The notes: generated from the letters alone by a model not told the origin. A DNA stretch of 64,000 nt from Zygaena filipendulae (GCA_907165275.2 OU015663.1:3298501-3362500), one strand, 5' to 3'. Positions 8,901 to 20,274 are shown, counted from the first letter of the stretch. Made by a program: numbers and translations.

Positions 8901-11206
8901 TATCTACCTACTTTTTCATTAGGTCCTTTTGGACGAATCTAGGGGTTGACTTTATACAGAAACGTAATGACACGAAGCCGACGATGACAATGATGATGTT
9001 GACTATGTACTTCTTTTACTATCCACTCACAGTAGGTCCAGCTGGTTTTTTGGCAGCGGCTGGTTTAGGGGCAGCTTTGGCTGCGGCTGGCTTGGCAGCA
9101 GCTGGGGCGGGGGCGGCGGCGGCGGGGGCGGGGGCTGCAGCGGCAGGGGCGGGAGCAGCGGCCGGGGCAGCGGCTGCCGGCGCAGGCGCCACTCCAGTCG
9201 CGTCCAGCTACGAGTATGTTATAACCATGTGACGCTTAGTGAGTTACAGTGTACGCCTTAACCAAGTTTTAATTTATAGAAAACTATGGAAATAGTCGTT
9301 GTCACTTAGTCACGCAGAATTGGACTTTTAATCGGTCGATTTTACGTGACCACGTGACATTCGTTCCTCAGGTATCAATGCGTTAAAGATTGTCAGCTTG
9401 GTTAAGGGGGCTGGTTACGTTGTACTCATGTAGTTTATATCAGAGATGTTGCGTTTATTCGCATCCGCATCTGCAAATGTGGAGCTTCCTCATAGATTTA
9501 GACAACTACATTCGCATCCGCATCCTCAGTAATTTTTTTTTATCACAAATACAATAACATAACGTCAATCTTAATTCGAATGTATGTTTGTTACGCTTTC
9601 ACGCCTTAATTACTCAACCGGTCATCATCTTGCATACCTACACGTTCTACAAAAAAATTATTAATTTAATTTCTAAACTCATTTTTAACATCAGTCAGTA
9701 GGTACATCACTTAGAACGTCATAACTTAATCCTATAAATGAGCTTGTATTGTGGTAATCGAGCCAACACATAGCGTAGGTACCTGGAACAGCGGCTGCTG
9801 CGACTTGACAGCTTCTCCCTCTTTCACCAGCATCTTGACAATGGTCCCGTTGGCCGGCGACATAACAGGTAGGGCCGTCTTGTCCGTCTCTATCTCCAGC
9901 ACTATCTCGTCCATCGCCACCGCATCACCCTCCTTCTTTATAAATCTATGTATATGTACATATCATATAGTATATTACAAAATAATGAAAAGGCATTTAT
10001 TTAGAAACTAGCTGTGCCGGGGCACCCGGGGTTTCACCCGCGTGAAAGGTTTTAATGTAATAACTTTTTTTCCCGACATCCGATTTCAATGAAACAAAGC
10101 CTATATGTAGCTCCAGGCTAAGCTTAATCTACCTGTGAAAACCGCATGACAATCCGTTCAGTAGATTCAGAGATTATCGCGAACAGACAGACAGACAGAA
10201 AAGGTTTTTAAAAACCCCTTTTTTGTGATTGATTACTCTTCGTTTATCGTCCCCTGTAAATTTTTGTTAAAAATATTCAATGTACAGAATCGCGGATTCT
10301 ACTCTTGTATTATAAGTATATATGTAGATAGCCGACCATCCCACGGTTTCAATCGCGTTAATTTTGGAGTTTCCGTGGGAATTCCGGGATAAAACGGGGA
10401 AAAACCGGGGCAAACATATTTGTGAGTTTTTTTAAATAATTTATATCAAACGCTGGAGTCGTTTGAGATAAAGAGGGGGGCCACTATCAAGTTTCTGCCC
10501 CGGTTTGCAAAAATCGGAGACCCGGGGCTCTCGGTAGGTATTGTTTCGACTTGAAACATTACATATTTCAGTTGTTCTGTAATTTCATAAGTAAGTATTG
10601 GATATTTGATGCTATGCCTTACTTGACGTCTCCAGTGGTCACTGAGTCGGGGAAGTTGGGTGCTTTCACTTCTTCGATGGCGAACCTTGGAGTGGAGGTA
10701 TGCACTACACGTAGCAACATTGAGTTTACTGGTTGTAGTCTTGGTTTCAAGGTGGTATTCCAACTACGAAGTTGTGAGTTTCGTGTTAATCTTAATTCTA
10801 ATATATATAAATCACGTGTCACGTTGTTTGTCCGCGATGGACTCCGAAACTACTGAACGGATTTTGATAAAATTTTGTAACGGTTTATAATATGGTCCAA
10901 CTTAAAAGATAGGATAGTTTTTATCCCGGAATTCCCGCGGGAACTCCGGAATTAATGCGGGGAATTGCTTATCACCGTAAACTACTGTCAGGGGTACAAA
11001 GAAGGACACAGGAACTCCGAAATTACCGCGGATGAATTCGCGGAGGACAGCTAGTATTATATAGTATGTATTTGTTAATAATAATGAAATTAAAATAATA
11101 CTTATATTTTTACTCACAATAAATTTGAGACTTCTTTCTTCTGTTGCCATTTGAAGTAATGATTGGAATAACACTTTACATTCCATGTTTGCTTGCCATG
11201 AACAAT
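5779..11206 (-). CDS. DLST: Dihydrolipoamide succinyltransferase, E2 of 2-oxoglutarate dehydrogenase complex
   Basis: This mitochondrial enzyme transfers the succinyl group from lipoyl-lysine to CoA in the TCA cycle. I assembled nine coding exons on the minus strand with matching phases: 11206-11118, 10763-10623, 9945-9783, 9207-9031, 8638-8475, 7851-7693, 7271-7138, 6398-6241 and 5913-5779 (TAG at 5781-5779). They encode 439 residues. The precursor is about 450 in animals, so only a short first exon is missing upstream. Domain order: end of presequence; lipoyl domain with [10 protein letters not shown], whose Lys would be lipoylated; an Ala/Pro/Lys linker; then the acyltransferase domain with [48 protein letters not shown] and [13 protein letters not shown] (catalytic His and Asp). 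As in other animal E2o proteins, no peripheral-subunit-binding domain is seen. Odd: [13 protein letters not shown] has Leu where Pro is usual. BCKDH or PDH E2 is less likely because of the linker and catalytic sequence. Confidence 0.93.
6241..6398 (-). CDS. DLST: DLST exon: catalytic domain
   Basis: Acceptor ttttcag, donor GGAGAG|gtaaca. It contains [20 protein letters not shown] and [19 protein letters not shown]. Most animal E2o sequences I know have [16 protein letters not shown], so SMP and NLP are departures at otherwise very conserved positions. Confidence 0.92.
6551..6645 (-). mobile_element. Helitron-like 3'-end fragment in DLST intron
   Basis: CTAGCTGTGCCTCGCTGTTT followed by a degraded hairpin and cccgcggggtttccagg, i.e. 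the 3' terminus of a Lep1-type Helitron on the minus strand. The 5' part is not recognisable. Confidence 0.6.
6844..7045 (-). mobile_element. Non-autonomous Helitron-like element in DLST intron
   Basis: Nearly complete minus-strand copy. It has CTAGCTGTTCCCCGCGG with a ccgcggtttcacccgcgg hairpin, the internal signature gtatacc...caaaatttcatggtgat and agcgtgaaagcgtaac, then a degraded attagta terminus. Confidence 0.75.
7138..7271 (-). CDS. DLST: DLST exon: catalytic domain
   Basis: Acceptor tgtttag, donor AACAG|gtaaat. It encodes [20 protein letters not shown] and [14 protein letters not shown], the conserved substrate-channel segment. Confidence 0.93.
7693..7851 (-). CDS. DLST: DLST exon: catalytic domain
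   Basis: Acceptor tcctag, donor TACAG|gtgaat. It encodes [20 protein letters not shown] and [20 protein letters not shown], matching the E2o core (KLxFMSxFxKAS, QPVxNxVI). Confidence 0.93.
8475..8638 (-). CDS. DLST: DLST exon: start of catalytic domain
   Basis: Acceptor cttacag, donor GATATGAG|gtactc. It encodes the end of the linker and [20 protein letters not shown], then [10 protein letters not shown], the conserved start of the E2o acyltransferase core. Confidence 0.93.
8727..8774. repeat. Perfect 21-bp inverted repeat (hairpin) in DLST intron
   Basis: Arms 8727-8747 and 8754-8774 are exact reverse complements (ctcgtatgtagtacctaatg...), separated by the six bases ctacct. Confidence 0.85.
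9031..9207 (-). CDS. DLST: DLST exon: Ala/Pro-rich flexible linker
   Basis: Exactly 59 codons in phase 0, acceptor ctcgtag, donor CCTACT|gtgagt. It reads as repeated Ala and Pro with spaced Lys ([21 protein letters not shown]), the swinging linker between the lipoyl and catalytic domains. The GC-rich exon also gives an open Gly/Ala frame on the plus strand (8984-9232), a shadow. Confidence 0.88.
9583..9650 (+). mobile_element. Internal Helitron fragment in DLST intron
   Basis: gtttgttacgctttcacgcc, then ttactcaaccggtcatcat, matches the internal part of the Helitron copies elsewhere. No terminus is preserved. Confidence 0.5.
9783..9945 (-). CDS. DLST: DLST exon: lipoyl domain core
   Basis: Acceptor tacatag at 9946-9947 restores [10 protein letters not shown] across the junction. 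A closer aaag acceptor would delete conserved residues. The lipoyl-lysine motif [17 protein letters not shown] follows. Donor TTCCAG|gtacct. Confidence 0.92.
10008..10329 (-). mobile_element. Helitron-like element in DLST intron
   Basis: Starts CTAGCTGTGCCGGGGCACCC on the plus strand, with a gtttcacccgcgtg hairpin part. The internal sequence differs (accgcatgacaatccgttca, agacagacagacagaa), matching the subfamily also seen at 21965-22160. The left end is not precise. Confidence 0.65.
10330..10410 (-). mobile_element. Degraded Helitron 3'-end fragment
   Basis: cccacggtttcaatcgcgtt and gtgggaattccgggataaaa match the 3' section of Lep1-type Helitrons on the minus strand. The CTAG terminus is lost. 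Confidence 0.5.
10623..10763 (-). CDS. DLST: DLST exon: presequence end and start of lipoyl domain
   Basis: Acceptor cttcgtag, donor GTCAA|gtaagg. It encodes [10 protein letters not shown], a typical region around presequence cleavage in animal E2o, then [17 protein letters not shown], the first strands of the lipoyl domain. Confidence 0.88.
10796..11054 (+). mobile_element. Helitron-like element in DLST intron, plus strand
   Basis: Begins TCTAATATATATAAATCACG and ends ggacagCTAG at 11051-11054, after the hairpin ccgcggatgaattcgcgg. It carries two copies of the gaactccg(g/a)aatta box, so it may be a composite of two elements. It lies between two DLST coding exons. Confidence 0.75.
11118..11206 (-). 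CDS. DLST: DLST exon: mitochondrial presequence region
   Basis: Acceptor atttcag, donor TTATT|gtgagt, 29 codons plus two bases. It encodes a Lys/His/Gln-rich stretch ([20 protein letters not shown]) without acidic residues until the end, fitting a mitochondrial targeting sequence. There is no in-frame ATG and an upstream in-frame stop, so translation must start in an earlier exon. Confidence 0.75.
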
Positions 11207-14049
11207 CTGAAATTATGATAAAGTGACATGATTAACTGAAGCATTGGTTTGTTTGTCAGTAGGTATTAAGCTTTATTTTATTTCATTTATATACATACGA
11301 TTCTAGTTAACCGCCGTCTAAACATAATACAAAGTGAGGTTTTAGATAAATTTCTTTAAACTTCTTTATAATCTAATACCAATTTTAATAAATCATCGTA
11401 GAAAATGTATTCTTTGAAGTTGCTCTGACGTAAAGTAATATTTTTCTTAATATTTGTCTATCAAGATTATTGATGAAACTCTTTAACATTAGTCTGATGT
11501 CATAGGTAAGAGATCGGTAGCCAAGGAAGTAATAATATTGTGTGAAGAATAGGCTGTCACATCTATACTCTTCTTAATACAATAGGGTAATCTATACATA
11601 CTTGTATATACCTGTAGACGTGATGTGTTTGTACATAATAAGAAATATGAAAAAGGTAGCGCGGGGGGGTAAGGATAACTAATAGAATCAGTTTTCATAG
11701 TTTCTGGAATTTTTTGTTGCTTTGTTCGCGCGCATCACGTAAAAACTACCTACTGGACGAATTTGAATGAACCTAGGTAGTTTTATGCCCTGACTTATCA
11801 CTTAGGAATTAGGATACCTCGGTATTCACATTGGTTTAGTGTCAAAAAAGAAATCCTATAGGTGGCGCCGTGGTCGAGTTATTTATTTATTTATTTGTGT
11901 TTACGAGTATTTACTATCAGCACAGATAATATAATAGCTATCAGTGAAACGTTTGTTATATTATTATATTTTATTTTATATTTTATCGAAACGATAGTTT
12001 AAAAACAGTTAATTTTGTTCTTGTGGAATTCTGATAAATTTATTCGATAACAGATGACTCTTTCTGTATAATAAATCTATTAGATAACAGATGGCGCTAT
12101 CCTTCATTTTCTATTCGACACTAGATGACTCCATAATTAGTGTTACTATTCGCCACTAGATGGCAAAAATATATTAAAAATAGTGTTGAATGTTGAAATT
12201 TTATACTGAAGACTAGATAATTACTATATCAACTATGAGGAAAACGTTTAAATGTTACTGTTCATTGCGTGACTACTAAATCGGTTCTGGCTGAGTAGTA
12301 TCCAAGCTGGTTGGTATTATTTTCGAAAACTCATGATAAGTAGGATGTTGGATGTTACTTTCCTAGCCATCTTGAAATTCAGTACATAACTACCATTGAA
12401 ATGAAAATGATGAAACTTGATGAAAGCTCTTTGCAGTGGTACATTATTGGAGACCACTCAAGACGTACCGTTATTGGTTCGTAGGGCGCGGGCTGCTTGG
12501 GCAGCCGACGGGAGTAGGGTTGTCACCAAACTAAAATTATTATAATTTTTTGCAGTGCTACCTAAATAGTTACAACAAACTGACATTGGCTTCAAAAGTA
12601 TATATTTATAAGTATCTACCTATGTATGTAAAAAATATGTATCATTCAAATGTATGAAAGATATTTAAAATAAAGAGAGACTTGCGTCAAAGATTAAACA
12701 TCGTCTTATTGATGTTTATTATTTATATTTATTAAATTACCTCATGTCTTATTTATTATTGTGTACAGAAGTAAAGAAAGTAAAAGATACTAAGTAGTAT
12801 GCCAAAGTGGCAACCCTAGGCCGCGCTAGGGAACTCTCCCCCACTAATTTGCTAAGATTCCTGCAGCCCGCATCTTTGATTAGGAATCTATAACGTCTCC
12901 TTTCTGTCTCAGTCCTTGCGCAACTAACTATTGACTGCTCACTTATCTATTTAGGTAGTTTGCTTTGATATTATCTGGGGTTGTGCATCCTTACACTAAT
13001 TTGGAGATTGACTATATCTTAGTTACCTATACAAGATTGTGTAAGGAGAAAGAAGGGTTCTATAGTTGGCACAGCGAAAGGTACTCGAGGTGGTAGATAT
13101 AGTACATAGTTATATATGAATTAAATGAGTTAAGTATTCGTTCATTGATTTCTGTTCTTTTCATTTTTTTCTTAAAGTTACAGAGTGGATTTTTTCCGTA
13201 GCTACATATACGTACTACTTAGATACATAAGTACATATCTTTTCGTGTATTGTGTTGCTATTTTGAACAATAAATAGGTACAGTATGCTTCTACAATGAA
13301 GATTTCTTCTAACGAATTGATTAGATATATTGATTAATTCATTCAATATACTCTTTCGGCATCCGAAGAAAGATACTGCAATTTGTTGTAAAATCCCTAT
13401 ATAATAGAAGTACCTATACCTAACCATATAACCTTCAACGTGGCTTATAAAATTCAACACATTTTTTTAATTTGACACCGAAAGCGAGTCTAGCGTGATC
13501 TCAAAAATTTTCTTTAAATTTTTCTAAAAAAACTGAACTCTAGTTACAATTTTGTTTTTTTTTTAATACCTACGTGAAAACCACAGAGTAAGAGAGTTAT
13601 AAGGACCCATCGGTGGAACAGTTACCTACGTGTACGTACCTACTATTGGGAAGATGTACAGAGTACAGATGCAGTATGTGTGAAAATTCACAATTGAGAA
13701 GATACAAATACCTAACTCAACTTTTACAGCTGACAGCCGACTTTCACAGGCTCGTTAATTTTAAAACAAATACAATTACCTAATTTAACAACAGGAAACT
13801 AAGTTTGAGTTTAGATACGAATAACTCTGTGAATTATTCTATTTGGCACAACAAAACTGGCGGCGCTTGTGTCAGCCACGGCCGTAAGGAAGTTTGGAAG
13901 TCTTAAAGTTATTAATACTTCGATGTACCTATTGTTTAGAATATCGAGGCCGTAGATACAAACCTGGCTTACTGAAAGTGGACGGTGGTGGTGCATAGAG
14001 TAACAAAAGAAAATTTTAATTATATTTAGTTAACCAATATACTTACTAT
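11207..14049. other. Presumed DLST 5' region, no gene placed
   Basis: The DLST start codon must lie here or further right on the minus strand. Two short phase-compatible candidates are ATGGCTAGGAAA|gtaac (12370-12359) and ATGCACCACCACCGTCCAC... |gtaagc (13996-13973). Neither is convincing. Repeated gatggcgc/ctagatgg boxes occur at 12040-12170. Confidence 0.4.
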
Positions 14050-14057
14050 TATAGACA

Positions 14058-14315
14058 CAGTGCCAGCCCTAGCCTTTGATCAGGGTAGAGCGAGATTATC
14101 TTTCAGCACCCTTTAGTCGGCGATTTCACTTTACATAAATCGTACTTTGGGTTTATATTAAACATAAGTAAGGATTACCTACCAATTTTTGTAAAAAAAA
14201 TTTTTTTTTGGTGATTTTTTTCGCATTTGTTTTTTTGGTGTCCCTTTCTACCTGGCGACTAGATTCTACACTCTAGAGCGACCGCTCCCCTCGCTCTACC
14301 CCTGGGCCGGCGCTG
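14058..14315. mobile_element. hAT-type MITE with 8-bp target duplication
   Basis: Ends CAGTGCCAGCCCTAG and, on the other side, the complement of CAGCGCCGGCCCAGGGG. Both arms continue into gggtagagcgag. Flanking 8-mers tatagaca (14050-14057) and catagaca (14316-14323) agree at 7 of 8 positions. CAG ends and an 8-bp duplication are hAT hallmarks. Confidence 0.8.
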
Positions 14316-14323
14316 CATAGACA

Positions 14324-16503
14324 TGTACATCCATTCATATAATATTATGTATTATTATAATAATTAGTTAATACAATTAATAAAATGAGGATTTGTGTTG
14401 TTTACCTTGAATCTCGGTGTTTAAATATCGTATGTATTAATAACAAAAAGAAAGTGTCAACGGACTTTCAGTAAATTATGGACGTAACGACCAGAGTGGA
14501 GATTCACGGAGTAGAACCTAATGTGTGAGACCAGCGCGTCTCGTCACGTCGTCTCGGTTGCACCACACTTTAAATTCCGTGACTCTGAGGTGCTGTGCTG
14601 AACGCGGTTCTACCTAACCATATATTTTTCATTTGCCACTTTATTGTTCAACGTCGTCAGGCGATGGAGTAAGTTGTGCCATCTCAGGTAATAAGTAAGC
14701 TACTGTTTCAGCTTAAACGCTCCGCCTTGCTGGCTGCAAACACCGTACCCTATACTTAAGGGATGGGGCAATAATAGAGTAGGTATCGATAATAATCAAA
14801 TTAATAAAGTCTTATAAAGTTTAATAACCCTTCTTTCTCTAATTTTTGTTGAAGGCTCTTACGGGAGCCAAAGTAACGCCACTTTCATACTGCACAATTA
14901 TTATTTCAAATACATAGTATTTACTCTACAAGGGACCCTATAAGAACAGCCAACATTGTTAATTCTACATCATATGCACTTAAACATTTTGAAGTAAGGC
15001 CATTAACAGTTATCCACTTGAGTATGTAGATTAAGATTTAAGGTGATAAGTTTAATTCTTTGGGCACGGGAAAGAAAATTTGTTGAGGACACCTGCAATA
15101 TTTATTGCCCTGGTACAGGCATTCACAATACGTTTTTTTATATTAAAGTTCCGCTAGTCAATTTGTATCAATTTTGATATAGGTAGGTAATGATTTTTTA
15201 ATCATGAAATAAAAATCAACTCCTCCTTAAAAGAAATTGAATACTAGATCAAATGTATGAAACTCCGTATTTATCTATGCACAAATATTAAAGATTCAAT
15301 ACCATAGCAACAGCAGTGCAGAAGATAGAATGATGAGCAGAGTTTGCTTACATATTTTTACTAGGGCGATTGAAAAATATAGTTTTATAGGTACCTACAG
15401 GACGACTAGAAAAAAGATACTTAAGATTTAGAAAACTTTAATTGTTTAAGTACAGATATTCGTAGTTACAGAAAAACAATAAATTAATAAATTCGATCAC
15501 ATAATTTAATATGTTTAAGTACATACCTATATTATAGTTAAATTATAACAATTAAAAATGTAAGTTAATAGGATGTTTCGTGTCGTTTTCTGTATAGGTA
15601 AATACATACTTAATAATATTAATTATATTTAATTAATTAACTATAACTTAATTATATTTAATTAACTATTATAATTAAAGGAATCTTCATAACTTTCATT
15701 ATAGAAAGTACTAAATAGAATACTTTATCCAAACGTAACACGTTTGTATCTAAATAGAATATGAGCTGTAGTATGAAATCATAAACCATATTCAATTATT
15801 TCATTAGTAAAGACACCCATTATTATTTATTTGGTACATTTATCGACAGTCATCGTAATTCACCCATCACCTTTGCCCTTCACTATCAAAGTTAGTAGTG
15901 GTCAATAAGCGAGTTCTACTTTCTTCGCCCATAATTCCGGTCCTTGGCAAGTTGGCAAATTGTTGATTTATTTCGTACAACAGCTTTACTAGACCTATGT
16001 AAGTATAAATACTGTAACAGATTTGCAGTTGGTCTCGGCTACAAAGTTCTATTGTAGTTAATAAGTAGGTTTAGGTTTTAAGTATCTATATCTAATATCT
16101 TATAATAACATATTACATATTATTCGCTTAAAATGAGAAAAATAGGACTATAATCTAAATAAATATATGTATAAAAATGCAACACCTCATATCAGTTTGA
16201 CCCGTTTTGAAGATTCACCAACTAAATTACATATTTTTCTATAATGTATCTCTGTAAGCTAGTAAAGTAGTGGTGCTTTACAATTTACATCTTCATAAAG
16301 GTGTTTAGTAGAAATAATAAAATTATATTATCTATTAATCCAAATAGTGCCATCCGCTATGAAAAATCATAATTATGTTCTAAGATAATCCATTTAAAAA
16401 TACTTTGACAGGAAATAAGATAAGGTTTATATTATTACTGAATGATTTCTTAACAAAGTAAAACAAAAATATTATTTTTTGATGATTCTGCACTGTCGCA
16501 ACA
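14324..16503. other. Gene-free stretch
   Basis: AT-rich, with no open frame of note. 14460-14630 is more GC-balanced, and its gcgctgaa-like/gcggttcta blocks recur near 18855. 15600-15690 is made of aattaattatatt-type simple sequence. Confidence 0.4.
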
Positions 16504-16793
16504 TCTATATAAATAAAAATGAATTACCAAATGTGTTGCTCAGCGTATATAACTTGCAAACGACTGCAACAAATTGGATAAACCTTTGTCAGGACAAAGT
16601 TTTTGTAAAAGAAGTTTGGAGTTCCTGCGGGAATTCCGAAACTCACATAGGGGAATCTACGAAACGATCGGACTGATTTTGACAGAAGTTTCACTGCTAA
16701 TTAGCTGATTTCATTAGGAGTAAATTAAGATACTTTGGAGTTCCTGTGGGATTCCTAAACTTAAACGCGGGTGAAACCGCGAGGCACATCTAG
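16504..16793 (+). mobile_element. Helitron-like element, plus strand
   Basis: 5' end TCTATATAAATAAAAATGAA, and the 3' end hairpin cgcgggtgaaaccgcg followed by aggcacatCTAG at 16790-16793. Two ttcctg(c/t)ggga(a)ttcc boxes suggest a composite. Confidence 0.75.
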
Positions 16794-19724
16794 TATTGTA
16801 ATAAAAGCATGTTTTGATTATGATGATGCAGTTTTTGAAGTCAAGTTTAAATTATTCGTACTTAATTATCTAATATTATGCATCATCAAAAAAATTATCC
16901 ACCCCATTTCACATCATCTTTATTGATTTTTGTTCAGAAAATCGTAATTAAAGTATCCGTAGATAATATTAAATACCGAATAAGTACAGTACATACTTAT
17001 AGGATGGTAGGTATTATATTATCTATGGTATAGGTAAGGTCCTAATTATTCTTCTGAGGTAAGGTCTTTATTATTGTGGCATCTTGGTGACAGTTTATAT
17101 AGTTTCAATTAACATACAGAGATTAAGGAGGTGCCTTATAATTAATTATATATAAAGGTAGGTACGACTCTCAAGTGTTCGCAGGAACCGGATCCAGAGC
17201 CATTGTAACGAGACGCCGGAAGTAGCGAAGACTTCCGCTTAGCAATAAATTCGGCAAGTTGATTTTGGCAAGTCGTATTTGTTCTCTTTGCATTTATTAT
17301 CATAGATTTTACTTAGAATCTTAATTGTATCTACTCGTAAGCCGGTTTATGAGAATTTCTTTTCTAAAATATGACCTTGTTAGCGAAATTGTGCCCAAAA
17401 TAGTCAACTCTATAAACAAATTGAAAGAAGTAGGTAGGTATCTATATACTAAGAAAATCAAATGAATTCAGTTCTTGGAAAATTGGTATATAGAGTTGTT
17501 GTTGTAATAAAGTTTTTTAATAAGATTATTAAAACAAATAAATAAATTCATCAAATAAAAAAAAAAAAAATAAATTCTACAAGCGATCTGTACCCTAACG
17601 CCCCGAAGCCGTACCTATATTAGAAAAAAAAAAAACAGAAATGATATCTACCTATTAGACTTAGAAAAAGGTTTTTAATCGCAAAAAAATATGAAAGAAA
17701 TGTCTGTACAGTTATCGAACGCCAAAGTTGATAAAAAAAAACACTCAAACAAAGAAGTTGGAAACCATGGAGTAACGAGCACCCTCGAGCTTGGCGCCGT
17801 TTTCGTCGGGAAAGTTCTTAACCTCATTAAAATGTCGCATAATTTACTCCGTCATTTACATAAGGAAAAGATAAAGACAAGACCGAGACTTCGCTGGGAC
17901 GCCATTTTATGTTTTTACTTTCGAATATCGAAGGGGAGGTTATTATGGGGTCGCTATTTATAGCGCACCGTATCGGGACATGCGAATTTATTGCGCTCGC
18001 TCAGCTCTCGTCTCATTGCGTAATTTTGACTGCTGGGGTATTTTTTTTTGTGTTTCCCCCTTTCTTATTACGATTCTCGTTTGCTTCAAGTTGCAACGTT
18101 TCATTATTTTGCAAAGTACAACTTAAAAACTGAAAATTTATTCCTTACATTACAGAATATTTTATTTCTTTACCATAGAGCCATCTTCACTTATTATTAT
18201 TATCAACTCTATTAAATCTGTATTAAGCTAATCTGTGGTAAGATATCACGCTTAATAATATTCAAATTTCGAACTTATATTTTAAAATATAACATTTTGT
18301 TCTGGCTAATGACAAAATGTATAATACTTATATTAGATAACAAACTAGATAGGGACTTACTATTTAGTAAGTACCTTTACCTACCAACCTATATACCTAC
18401 CAACGGTAATATTAAAACAAGAGCTTGTATTTAGTGCAATTGACAAGTCGTAACTTTAGGGATGAATAAAATGAAATTATAACACGCTGTTCCCGTGGTC
18501 CGTCAGCTATACATATTTCCCCTAGAGTGGGCTTGTGATGATAATTGGCGCGGACTTTGAAATGAGCTTAAACAAGGTTTAATGTTGACGGATTCATGGC
18601 TACCCTATTGTAGTCGGGTAAAACGCACACGTTTTATAAAATAACGTTTTTTTTTTAATATTTCTTTTATATTTACTAGCGTCATGGAGATGATATTACA
18701 AATAGAGCGTAGTTACATTGAAAATTGTTTTACTATATATGACTTTAAGAAGTTGGTTAAAAAAAAACCTGTGTGCGGAACGGCGCGAAATAAATATTCG
18801 CAGCAAGAGACATTTGTAGTAAGATAGTTTCCAACACCCGTGAGATTGCTTTACTCCGCGCTGAATGCGGTTCTATGCCAATTATTTACATTTATATAAT
18901 GTTCCTGATTCTTTAGGTACGGAGTATACATAATTCACCTATAGAATTATTTTCTCTTGTGTATAGGTATACTTATTATAAGGTACCTATACTAAAAATA
19001 TCCTAAGGAATTCCGAATTAACGTCTGAAATTGCGGGTAAAAGATTTTAAGGTGCACGTAGGACGATTTATTGAAAAAAAAAAAAACTAGTTGAAAGTAA
19101 ATACTTACGGAAATGGTTTAGTTTAATTAAATCATTTTAAGATTTAAGGGGTGCATTTATTCATTCCGCAAACACCGTGTCCTTAATCCAATTTGTCTTA
19201 AACACCGTCCCATGTTGAACACGACCGTACCTATGAGTAGGTAGGTTGCGTATAAAGATGCATCAGCATGATGCATCTTTATACGCAACATTATCTGATT
19301 ATTATTACTCGAACATTCGATTGTAGCAGTGAATATTAAACTCGCTACAAAATTACATTTTCATCCAAATAATTAAACAAAAAAAAACAATCATATGGCT
19401 ATTTACCTAGGTACTAGTATAGTATAATATTATCTGTGCCTAGGTGTAATACCAGTAAAAAAGGGTTTCTAACATATTGATAAGTCATCAGAGGTGGCCG
19501 TTTGCCTAAGATTTTTTTTGGCAGTTTTGATTGTGGTTTGGGAAAAAAGTACCTACACACTTTGGGTATACGTATTCCATTTTACATTATTATCTATCTA
19601 ATGTTCTAAAGTTTCACAGAGAGAAATGGCAGAAATCGTGAAAATACACACTATCCAAAAAACTAAAAATCCCTCAACGCAAGTACATAGGTACCTACCT
19701 AAGATTATAACAAAAAGCTGAAGA
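16794..19724. other. Gene-free stretch with a GC-balanced block at 17.7-18.05 kb
   Basis: 17700-18060 stands out from the AT-rich surroundings and has a 90-codon open frame (17691-17963) without recognisable content. A perfect hairpin lies at 19245-19289. No other structure was recognised. Confidence 0.4.
19245..19289. repeat. Perfect 21-bp hairpin with 3-base loop
   Basis: Arms 19245-19265 (gttgcgtataaagatgcatc, then a) and 19269-19289 are exact reverse complements around gca. Confidence 0.85.
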
Positions 19725-19920
19725 CTATTAGCTGCAGTTCCTCGCGGTTTCACCCGGATATCCGGGTCAGAGTTTTCACGGGAATTCTGAACTACCTATT
19801 CTATGTCCTTTTCCGTACCCTTGAGAACGTGTTTATAATAAATATTTCATGATGACCAGTTGAGTAGTTAAACTTTAAAAAAGTAGTAAACTCTCATTCG
19901 CCTGTTATGATTTTGCATCC
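19725..19920 (-). mobile_element. Helitron-like element, degraded, minus strand
   Basis: tagctgcagttcctcgcgg and tttcacccgga at the 3' end, then tatgtccttttccgtaccc, tttcatgatgaccagttgag and a degraded 5' end. Confidence 0.65.
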
Positions 19921-20274
19921 TTAAATCTCTACAATCTAATCGTCGATCAACCTCTCTGGGCGGAGGGGGGCGGGCGGCCCGCGGCTGGAGGGCGGGCGGC
20001 ACTTCCGCCGGAAATGCTACTCACTTCACCTACTCGCCTGTAATTGCAAATCCTGAGCCAAATGTAATATGATTACGGAATGGGTCTTAGCCAGATGACG
20101 CGTGTTTAGAACGTTTTCAGATATTTAAAAAAACCGAAAGACACCTTTTTAGGCAGAAGGATACATTTCGTCGTTAAAAATATACCAGTACCTCAATAAA
20201 CTCCTTTTCTTTCTTTCTTTCTTTCTTCTACCTATACAAACTTGTATGCAAAAATTCGTGATGATCGGTGGTAT

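Noticed and set aside
8984..9232. Gly/Ala-rich open frame on the plus strand
   Set aside because: It is the opposite strand of the DLST Ala/Pro linker exon; GC-rich repeats stay open in several frames.
10446..10763. 105-codon minus frame over a DLST exon
   Set aside because: It is in the wrong frame. The frame giving VHTSTPRF and the lipoyl domain start is the coding one and joins its neighbours in phase.
17691..17963. 90-codon plus frame with basic composition
   Set aside because: No domain, splice structure or repeat match. Kept only as a composition note.
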